NCBI GenBank assembly: GCA_964398985.1
Contig: CAYNOS010000051.1
Span: forward strand, 1 to 13,634
Length of the DNA stretch: 13,634 nucleotides
From: CAYMRL01 sp964398985
GTDB lineage: Bacteria > Deinococcota > Deinococci > Deinococcales > Trueperaceae
Reading direction: 5' to 3'
Under the pieces are notes generated by a model. It saw nothing but the letters and a program-made list of their open reading frames with translations. It was not told the DNA's origin and did no database searches. Below, piece after piece: positions 7,878-13,634 of the stretch (position 1 is its first letter; each line of letters starts with the position of its first letter). Made by a program: the position numbers and the translations under genes.

Positions 7878-8513
7878 CTACCGGCGCGGCCGCGCCAAAC
7901 GCACGCCCTGCTCGGTGGCCAGATGCGTCATCGGCACGTCGTGGGCTTCGCGGGGCAGCTCGGCGACGATCAAGTCGGTGTGGACCACCCCGAGCAGCGG
8001 CACGCCTGCGCGCAGGCGCGGGAGCAGGCGATCGTAGAGGCCCTTGCCGTAGCCGAGACGGTAGCCGGCGGTGTCGAACACCAGGCCGGGCACCAGCACC
8101 AGATCAATGTCGGCGAGGGCCGCCGCCGGGCTGTCGGCGGCCGGCTGCAGGAGCCCGAAGGGATGGCGTTCCAGCGAACTCTTGGCGAGCTCGTGCACGC
8201 TCAAGCCGGCCTCCGACTGGTCGTCGAGGCGCGTGGTGTAGAAGCGTTTGGTGGGGTCGTTGCCGAGGCTGGCGAGGTCGATCTCGCTCCCGAAAGCCAG
8301 GTAGGTCAGGATGGCGGTGGCCGTGAGGTAGTGAGGCGAGCGCCGGACGCCGGCGACGGTTCCCGCACAGATCGCGGCCGCGGCAGCGCGGTCGCTCATG
8401 AGAGCTCCCCTGACAGCCCTGGCCCAGTTGCGGAAGTCCGCCTTGGAACCACCGGCGGCCGGTTGCGCCGGGCGCGCGGCTGGCTCGTCGTCAGCCGGCC
8501 ACTGCTCTTTCAC
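7878..8513 (-). CDS. 5-formyltetrahydrofolate cyclo-ligase (methenyltetrahydrofolate synthetase)
   Basis: A 211-residue cytoplasmic enzyme predicted to convert 5-formyltetrahydrofolate and ATP to 5,10-methenyltetrahydrofolate, returning a storage folate to the one-carbon pool. The family signature is intact at 141-162: VPGLVFD, then GYRLGYGKGLYDR, the nucleotide and phosphate-binding region. A C-terminal HDVPM at 191-195 also fits. The usual N-terminal basic helix (K-x-x-x-R-x-x-x-R-x-x-R) is at about 24-35, preceded by some 23 Pro/Ala-rich residues. The start is GTG, supported by TAGACT exactly six bases upstream, so the mRNA probably begins at the start codon. It is transcribed divergently from the OsmC-family gene 102 bases away and may share control. 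Confidence 0.9.
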   Translation of the reverse strand: MKEQWPADDEPAARPAQPAAGGSKADFRNWARAVRGALMSDRAAAAAICAGTVAGVRRSPHYLTATAILTYLAFGSEIDLASLGNDPTKRFYTTRLDDQSEAGLSVHELAKSSLERHPFGLLQPAADSPAAALADIDLVLVPGLVFDTAGYRLGYGKGLYDRLLPRLRAGVPLLGVVHTDLIVAELPREAHDVPMTHLATEQGVRLARPRR

Positions 8514-8519
8514 GGCTCA

Positions 8520-8525
8520 AGTCTA
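8520..8525 (-). promoter_or_regulatory. -10 box of the cyclo-ligase gene (leaderless start)
   Basis: Read on the minus strand, TAGACT stands six bases before the GTG. This places the transcription start at or next to the start codon. The same spacing recurs at three other genes in the window. Confidence 0.6.
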
Positions 8526-8603
8526 AGACGGCCCCCGCGGCGGCCGCAGTGCGCGTTCTCCGCGGCAGTCACCGCGGGGACACCCGTCACCCCGTCGAGG
8601 GCC

Positions 8604-8609
8604 GATACT
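8604..8609 (+). promoter_or_regulatory. -10 box of the OsmC-family gene (leaderless start)
   Basis: GATACT lies exactly six bases before the ATG at 8616. No convincing -35 is visible. A GGAG sits only two bases from the ATG, too close to be a normal ribosome-binding site, which favours leaderless translation. Confidence 0.5.
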
Positions 8610-8615
8610 TGGAGC

Positions 8616-9062
8616 ATGGCAACCAAGACGCTCACCAGCACCGTTCATCACATCAGCGGACTCCGGTTCGTCGGCGAGACGCCCGACGGCCAACGCGTGA
8701 TGATCGACAACGAGAAGCACGCCCGCACGGGCATGGGCCCGATGCAACTGTTGCTCAACGCCGTCGCCGGCTGCGCCGCGATGGACGTGGTCGTGATGCT
8801 CAGGAAGCGCCAGCTCGAGGTCAAGAGCTACCGCATCGAGTTGATCGGCGAGCGCCCCGACGAGGTGCCTTCGCCGTTCTTCAGGATCACCGCCAAGCAC
8901 ATCTTCGACGTTCCCGGCCTCGACCTCGCGACCGCCGAGCGCTTCGTGTCGCTGGCTACCACGAAGTACTGCTCGGTGGGGGCGAGCCTGAAGGCCGAAC
9001 TCGCGTACCAGGTCGAACTGCTCAACCAGGCGCCGGCGGCCGCCCCGGTGACCGTCGGCTGA
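8616..9062 (+). CDS. OsmC/Ohr family protein, YhfA-like
   Basis: A 148-residue OsmC-fold protein. This family includes thiol-dependent peroxidases that reduce organic hydroperoxides, usually as intertwined dimers in the cytoplasm. The two conserved cysteines are present: C53 in NAVAGCAAMDVV and C119 in TKYCSVGASL. The surrounding pattern (LLLNAVAGCAAMD, then MLRKRQLEV) matches the YhfA-like subgroup better than Ohr or classical OsmC, and the YhfA subgroup has no settled physiological substrate. The ATG at 8616 is chosen because the domain begins directly there and a -10-like GATACT lies six bases upstream; the long open frame further upstream is antisense to the cyclo-ligase. The last 12 residues are Ala/Pro/Val-rich. 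Confidence 0.87.
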   Translation: MATKTLTSTVHHISGLRFVGETPDGQRVMIDNEKHARTGMGPMQLLLNAVAGCAAMDVVVMLRKRQLEVKSYRIELIGERPDEVPSPFFRITAKHIFDVPGLDLATAERFVSLATTKYCSVGASLKAELAYQVELLNQAPAAAPVTVG

Positions 9063-9074
9063 CGGTCAGCGCGC

Positions 9075-9326
9075 TCAGGCCTGCAGCGGCCCGCGGCCGG
9101 GCGGGGGGACGGGTCCTTCCGCGCCGCCGACGGCCGCCGCGAAGCCGGTCTGCAGGCCCATCAGGTAGCCGAGCTTGAGCATGAACACCAGCGTGTCGAG
9201 GTCGCCGCTGCTGGCGAGGTCCTGGACGTACTCGCGCGTGCCTTCCGGCAGGTCGACGGCGTCTATCTGTTCCGTGTAGCGCTCCTTCATCTCCTTCAGG
9301 AACGCTTCGATCATCGACTTGCTCAT
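9075..9326 (-). CDS. Small conserved-looking protein of unknown function, coupled to methylglyoxal synthase
   Basis: An 83-residue protein I do not recognise. The first 30 residues are charged and helical (IEAFLKEMKERYTEQIDAVDL). A hydrophobic stretch at about 44-68 (LDTLVFMLKLGYLMGLQTGF, then AAAV) could be a buried helix or weak membrane segment. The end is Gly/Pro-rich. The ATG at 9326-9324 overlaps the stop codon of the methylglyoxal synthase gene in an ATGA arrangement, so translation is probably coupled and the products may be needed together. A longer reading from 9362 lies inside the synthase gene and is less likely. Codon bias towards G/C in the third position supports a real gene. 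It converges on the OsmC gene with a 12-base gap. Confidence 0.7.
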   Translation of the reverse strand: MSKSMIEAFLKEMKERYTEQIDAVDLPEGTREYVQDLASSGDLDTLVFMLKLGYLMGLQTGFAAAVGGAEGPVPPPGRGPLQA

Positions 9327-9715
9327 GTCGGTACCCCGTCCTCGAGACGCTCTTCGAGCCACGTCACGATCGCGCTCGCCGTTGCGAGGTTGGTCGCGAG
9401 AGGCACCTGATGAACGTCGCAGATGCGCATGAGAGCAGCCACGTCGGGCTCGTGAGGTTGAGCGGTCAGGGGGTCGCGGAAGAAGATCACCGCCAAGACC
9501 TTGCCTTCCGCCACTCGCGCGCCGACCTGCAAGTCACCGCCGTCGGGTCCGGACCTCAGCTTCTCGATCTCGAGTCCCGTCTTCTCGGCCAGCACCGCTC
9601 CCGTGGTTCCGGTGGCGATCAGGTCGAAGCGCTCGAGAACCTCGTGATGGTCACGCGCGAACATCGCGAGGTCGAGCTTCTTGCGATCGTGAGCGATCAT
9701 GGCCACGGCCTTCAT
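9323..9715 (-). CDS. mgsA: Methylglyoxal synthase
   Basis: A 130-residue cytoplasmic enzyme that converts dihydroxyacetone phosphate to methylglyoxal and phosphate, a bypass of lower glycolysis used when phosphate is short or sugar phosphates accumulate. Family motifs are complete: ATGTTG at 34-39 (phosphate binding), SGPDGGDLQVGA at 55-66 with the catalytic D61, and FFRDPLTAQPHEPDV at 78-92 with H88 and D91. These align at a constant offset of ten with E. coli D71, H98 and D101. The protein is shorter than the E. coli enzyme (152 residues), with less at both ends, which is common in other bacteria. A -10-like TAGACT six bases before the ATG suggests a leaderless transcript. The stop codon overlaps the start of the following small gene. 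Confidence 0.95.
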   Translation of the reverse strand: MKAVAMIAHDRKKLDLAMFARDHHEVLERFDLIATGTTGAVLAEKTGLEIEKLRSGPDGGDLQVGARVAEGKVLAVIFFRDPLTAQPHEPDVAALMRICDVHQVPLATNLATASAIVTWLEERLEDGVPT

Positions 9716-9721
9716 GCCTAG

Positions 9722-9727
9722 AGTCTA
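9722..9727 (-). promoter_or_regulatory. -10 box of mgsA (leaderless start)
   Basis: On the minus strand TAGACT stands six bases before the mgsA ATG. Sequence and spacing are identical to those at the cyclo-ligase gene. No clear -35 is seen. Confidence 0.6.
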
Positions 9728-9744
9728 GTTGACGGCGAGCGGGT

Positions 9745-9763
9745 CCCGGGCCCAAGGGCCGGG
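9745..9763 (-). terminator. GC-rich hairpin between ybaK-like gene and mgsA, possible terminator
   Basis: Seven paired bases with one bulged G close a four-base loop (GGCC, CAAG, GGCC at 9749-9760, extended by CCC and GGG). It lies just after the stop of the deacylase gene and before the mgsA promoter, where a terminator is expected. No T-run follows, so intrinsic termination is doubtful. Confidence 0.3.
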
Positions 9764-9765
9764 TC

Positions 9766-10245
9766 TCACTCCCAACCGGTGGTGACCGTCACCCAGCCGC
9801 GCGCGGCGCTCGCCTGCTCGAGCTCGACCGGAGTCAGCGGCACCGCCGAGCTGGCGCTGCCGGCCGCCGGCCACACCGTTGCGAAGCGCCGCAAGGACTC
9901 ATCGAGGTACACGCGGGCGCATTGGGGGTTGGCGAACGGGCAGACGCCGCCGACCGGGTGGCCGGTGAGCCGCTCCACGTCGGCGGCCGCCAGCATCCGG
10001 GCCTTGCCGCCGAACGTGCGCTTGAAGCTGCCGTTGTGGAGCCGCGCGTCACCGGCGGTTACCACCAGGATCGCGAGGCTCGGGTCGCTGGGGTCGTAGA
10101 AGGCAAGAGTCTTGGCGATGCGCGCCGGCTCGGTGCCGACCGCCTCGGCGGCGAGGGCCACCGTGGCGCTGGAGGCTGTGAACTCCAGGATCGAGTCTGC
10201 CTTGCCGAAGGCGCGCAGGTGTTCGCGAACGCTGTCGACGGACAT
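9766..10245 (-). CDS. YbaK/EbsC-type aminoacyl-tRNA deacylase
   Basis: A 159-residue YbaK/aa-tRNA deacylase domain protein, predicted to remove wrongly attached amino acids from tRNA (a trans-editing factor). It acts in the cytoplasm. The conserved lysine is K45 in IAKTL, and the family motif TGHPVGGVCPF stands at 94-104. Length is that of a stand-alone domain. The preferred target (for example Cys, Ala or Ser on tRNA-Pro) cannot be read from sequence. The open frame extends upstream to 10410, but the domain starts at the ATG at 10245 and TACTCT lies exactly six bases before that ATG, so a leaderless start there is the better choice. The extra upstream part would run into the 23S promoter region. 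Confidence 0.9.
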   Translation of the reverse strand: MSVDSVREHLRAFGKADSILEFTASSATVALAAEAVGTEPARIAKTLAFYDPSDPSLAILVVTAGDARLHNGSFKRTFGGKARMLAAADVERLTGHPVGGVCPFANPQCARVYLDESLRRFATVWPAAGSASSAVPLTPVELEQASAARGWVTVTTGWE

Positions 10246-10251
10246 CTGGCG

Positions 10252-10257
10252 AGAGTA
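10252..10257 (-). promoter_or_regulatory. -10 box of the deacylase gene (leaderless start)
   Basis: On the minus strand TACTCT stands six bases before the ATG at 10245. The same hexamer serves as a -10 candidate for the 23S gene on the other strand at 10345-10350. Confidence 0.58.
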
Positions 10258-10320
10258 CCGCAGTCTCGCTGCCCGGCCACGCGAAGACGTCAGCGACTTC
10301 CGGGAAGGTCCTCGGGTCGC

Positions 10321-10350
10321 TTGACACGCTCTGCCCCCAGGGGTTACTCT
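10321..10350 (+). promoter_or_regulatory. 23S rRNA promoter P1
   Basis: A perfect -35 TTGACA (10321-10326), an 18-base spacer and a -10 TACTCT (10345-10350). It faces the 23S gene and is the only perfect -35 paired with a plausible -10 that I found here. Transcription would start near 10357. Confidence 0.65.
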
Positions 10351-10355
10351 TACGT

Positions 10356-10384
10356 TTGCCGCTCGAAAGGGTGGCGGGTACTTT
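10356..10384 (+). promoter_or_regulatory. 23S rRNA promoter P2 (tandem)
   Basis: TTGCCG (10356-10361), a 17-base spacer and TACTTT (10379-10384). The hexamers are weaker than P1 but the -10 closely resembles it. Tandem promoters are common in front of rRNA genes. Confidence 0.45.
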
Positions 10385-10574
10385 GACAGACGCATAGAAG
10401 GCAAGAGCATCAGGGCTCTTAGAAGCGCGAAACCCGTGAGGGACGCGTTTCATGGAGACGCGATGTGGGGTTAAACCCAAGTTCTAGCCGCTCACCGCCG
10501 GCCCCCGGCCGGACGGCGTGGCTTGAGAAGATCGCGTGTCTGCTCGAACATGAACCCATTGAAATGAAGAAGTA
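10385..10574 (+). other. Structured 23S rRNA leader
   Basis: No gene is seen here. Three hairpins can be drawn: AAGAGC/GCTCTT (10403-10420), an eight-pair stem CGCGTTTC/GAGACGCG with an ATG loop (10444-10462), and a GC-rich stem of nine pairs with one bulged A (10495-10516). At 10541-10550, TGCTCGAACA weakly resembles the boxA antitermination element TGCTCTTTAACA with two bases missing. No 16S 3' end and no tRNA is present. The leader probably carries processing and antitermination signals. Confidence 0.5.
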
Positions 10575-12532
<1,958 letters not shown>

Positions 12533-12538
12533 AAAGTT

Positions 12539-12553
12539 GACCGTTGTAGTTAC
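12539..12553 (+). other. Internal guide sequence of intron 1
   Basis: This 15-base stretch is complementary to both exon sides of the junction without a gap. GTAGTTAC pairs with the 5' exon end GTAACTAT (P1) and GACCGTT pairs with the 3' exon start AACGGTC (P10). The only non-Watson-Crick pair is the U-G wobble that marks the 5' splice site. This fixes both splice sites of intron 1. Confidence 0.9.
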
Positions 12554-12667
12554 GTAAATAAACTCAGCCATATGCTGGAAACTCCGAGTATCCTCCGCTA
12601 CTCGCCTGGCTAAGCCAGGCAGTGACAATGCGATGAGGTGCGGACAATCAGCAGGAAAGGCTCCCAG

Positions 12668-13171
12668 ATGACGTTGGATGTCGATCGGATTCCGCTTGAC
12701 ATCGGCTACTACCTCGCCGGCTTCGCCGATGGGGAGGGCAGCTTCAACGTCGCTTTCCGCAAGCGCCGCGACTATCCCCGGACGCCGTGGAAGGTTTCGC
12801 TTTGTTTCAACGTGTCCCAACGCGATGAGGCGATCCTTCGTCTGTTTCAACGGCATCTAGGCTGCGGCACGATGCGATCTCGGCCTGACGGAGTGTGGTA
12901 CTTCGAGGTCAACCGCCTCGAGGAGATCACCGCGAACGTCGTGCCGTTCTTCGAACGGTTCGGCTTCCTGTCGGCTAAGAAGCAACGCGATTTCGCGAAG
13001 TTCAAGCGAGTCGCGCTGATGATGGAGGAAGGCGAGCATCGTTCTCGCTCCGGTGTGCTTCAGATCTTGAGCATACGTAGCGACATGAATGATGGTGGCG
13101 CTAACCGTCGGAAGTACTCCGATGGGGAGATCCTCCGAATCCTGGGAGAATCCTCAGAGACCACACGCTGA
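12668..13171 (+). CDS. LAGLIDADG homing endonuclease (single motif, I-CreI type)
   Basis: A 167-residue protein, predicted to bind as a homodimer and cut intronless 23S genes at or near the insertion site to spread the intron. The motif LAGFADGEGSF is at 16-26, with E23 at the position of catalytic D20 in I-CreI. The rest of the fold aligns by eye with I-CreI: SLCFNVSQ at 44-51 matches SLTFQVTQ, and PFFERFGFLSAKKQ at 93-106 matches its second half with a basic KKQ patch. Residues from about 120 are an unassigned tail. ATG at 12668 is preferred because AGGAAAGG lies about eight bases upstream; ATG at 12638 would add ten residues from the ribozyme P4 region. The 3' end runs through P7 and stops inside P3. 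Its GC content looks lower than in the chromosomal genes, fitting horizontal origin. Confidence 0.9.
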   Translation: MTLDVDRIPLDIGYYLAGFADGEGSFNVAFRKRRDYPRTPWKVSLCFNVSQRDEAILRLFQRHLGCGTMRSRPDGVWYFEVNRLEEITANVVPFFERFGFLSAKKQRDFAKFKRVALMMEEGEHRSRSGVLQILSIRSDMNDGGANRRKYSDGEILRILGESSETTR

Positions 13172-13287
13172 GCTCAAACGAGGCAAACCGAAAGCCGCCG
13201 CCTCGATTTGAGATGATATGGTCCGATCTTCATGGCGACATGAAGGGCCAGCTGGCCGCGCCGAGCAAGTTCGGCGCAACATCAAAG

Positions 13288-13301
13288 AACGGTCCTAAGG
13301 T
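13288..13301 (+). rRNA. rrl: 23S rRNA, 14-base middle exon (E. coli 1918-1931)
   Basis: AACGGTCCTAAGGT is identical to E. coli positions 1918-1931 and is all that separates the two introns. Its first seven bases are needed both for the 3' strand of helix 69 and for P10 of intron 1. Its last three (GGT) form the exon side of P1 of intron 2. Confidence 0.92.
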
Positions 13302-13579
13302 AGGAAACGCTGCCCCCCTCGTCAGTAATGGCGAGGTGCGCATCTGGCTATATGCTGGAAACCCTGTGAATCCACCGGTACTCGCCGCAACGCGGCAGTG
13401 ACAATTCGAGTGGTGCAGGCAATCAGCAGGGAAGTCCGCTGCCGAATAGGCATGACCCCTCAGAGACCACACGCCGGACATCCAGACAACTGGATGAAGA
13501 TATGGTCCCATCTGCATGGCGACATGCAGGGACGGAAGGCAAGGCTTCTGTCCGCCCAGATGAATGGGTAAGATCGATA
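13302..13579 (+). mobile_element. Group I intron 2 in 23S rRNA at position 1931, without ORF
   Basis: A 278-base intron related to intron 1. GCC (13312-13314) pairs with exon GGT with a U-G wobble at the 5' splice site, and CGCT (13308-13311) pairs with the 3' exon AGCG (P10). P2 is CCTCG/CGAGG (13317-13335). P3 is CTGGC/GCCGG (13344-13348 with 13473-13477), P4 GCTG/CAGC, P7 GACCA/TGGTC (13465-13469 with 13503-13507), P8 ATCCAG/CTGGAT (13480-13495), P9 CTGCATG/CATGCAG with a GCGA loop (13512-13529), then a nine-pair stem GGACGGAAG/CTTCTGTCC. P6 is short and holds no ORF. Taken at site 1931, the last base is A (13579), not the canonical G. Shifting by two bases (after G1933) would end in G at 13581 but lose the U-G splice-site pair. 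Site 1931 is a known bacterial insertion site (Thermotoga, Simkania). Confidence 0.88.
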
Positions 13580-13634
13580 AGCGAAATTCCTTGTCAGGTA
13601 AGTTCTGACCTGCACGAATGGTGTAACGACTGGA
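13580..13634 (+). rRNA. rrl: 23S rRNA, exon 3 (E. coli from about 1932, partial)
   Basis: AGCGAAATTCCTTGTC continues the conserved 23S sequence directly from 1931. The following CAGGTAAGTTCTG has a paired change relative to the E. coli CGGGTAAGTTCCG, so the helix is kept. The gene runs off the window, with the peptidyl-transferase domain and the 3' third beyond the edge. Confidence 0.94.

Larger units (their letters stand above)
12533..13287 (+). mobile_element. Group I intron 1 in 23S rRNA at position 1917, with homing endonuclease ORF
   Basis: A 755-base self-splicing-type intron. The last eight exon bases (GTAACTAT) pair with GTAGTTAC at 12546-12553, with the required U-G wobble at the splice site (P1). 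Core helices found by eye: P3 CTCAGC/GCTGAG (12563-12568 with 13167-13172), P4 GCTG/CAGC, P7 GACCA/TGGTC (13159-13163 with 13219-13223), P8 CTCAAA/TTTGAG with an inner GAGGC/GCCTC (13173-13212), and P9 closed by a GCGA tetraloop (13228-13245). A hairpin GCGCCGA/TCGGCGC (13258-13277) lies just before the 3' splice site. The intron ends in the usual G (13287). The conserved strings around P4 and P7 resemble subgroup IB organellar introns. The ORF sits in the P6 loop. Site 1917 is a known insertion site (Coxiella Cbu.L1917). Confidence 0.93.

Noticed and set aside
7883..7896. Perfect 14-base palindrome GGCGCGGCCGCGCC near convergent gene ends
   Set aside because: It lies inside the cyclo-ligase coding end and has no T-run. 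It is likely chance in GC-rich DNA, and evidence for a terminator or protein site is too weak.
9058..9070. Small hairpin GCTGA/TCAGC at the OsmC stop codon as a bidirectional terminator
   Set aside because: Only five pairs and no T-run on either side.
10383..10388. A third TTGACA as a possible extra 23S promoter
   Set aside because: No acceptable -10 occurs 16-18 bases downstream. It overlaps the -10 of P2.
10246..10410. N-terminal extension of the YbaK-type protein
   Set aside because: The domain starts at 10245, a -10 box sits six bases upstream, and the extension is Arg-rich and runs into the 23S promoter region.
13213..13401. A 62-codon frame spanning the intron 1/exon/intron 2 junction
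   Set aside because: It crosses ribozyme structure and rRNA exon and has no motif or ribosome-binding site. Intron 2 shows no sign of a second endonuclease.
13555..13568. G13568 as the terminal G of intron 2, based on a possible CCAT/ATGG P9.0 pairing
   Set aside because: It would leave 11 extra bases in a near-invariant part of 23S rRNA and uses bases better explained by a CCCA/TGGG hairpin.

Overview
The window comes from a GC-rich bacterial chromosome, most likely Deinococcota (perhaps a Truepera-like branch). This is an inference from three things. The 23S rRNA reads most like Deinococcus/Thermus and lacks the long helix-54 insertion of Actinobacteria. The 23S gene has its own promoters and no 16S gene in front of it. 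Four genes have a -10 box exactly six bases upstream of the start codon, the leaderless style described in Deinococcus.

Bases 1-4987 hold a forward cluster: the last codons of an unidentified gene, a GNAT acetyltransferase, an FAD amine oxidase, a GabT-like PLP aminotransferase and a GabD-like aldehyde dehydrogenase. Together they suggest polyamine or amine breakdown through 4-aminobutyrate and succinate semialdehyde to succinate. Bases 5045-7874 hold an MFS transporter and an argininosuccinate-lyase-like enzyme, probably one operon. On the minus strand lie 5-formyltetrahydrofolate cyclo-ligase (7878-8513, divergent from a YhfA-type OsmC protein at 8616-9062), methylglyoxal synthase overlapping a small unknown gene (9075-9715), and a YbaK-type aminoacyl-tRNA deacylase (9766-10245).

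From about 10321 to the end is a 23S rRNA gene that runs off the window. It is preceded by two promoter-like sites and a structured leader. Two group I introns interrupt it, at E. coli positions 1917 and 1931, leaving a 14-base exon between them (13288-13301). Intron 1 carries a single-motif LAGLIDADG homing endonuclease of the I-CreI type, whose coding sequence overlaps the ribozyme core. Intron 2 has no ORF. The two cores are clearly related, with compensating changes in P3, P8 and P9. Intron 2 seems to end in A rather than the usual terminal G. The closest parallel I know is the Coxiella burnetii 23S gene, where introns at 1917 and 1951 flank a 34-base exon and one lacks the terminal G. The intron pair with its very short middle exon is the most interesting part of the window.
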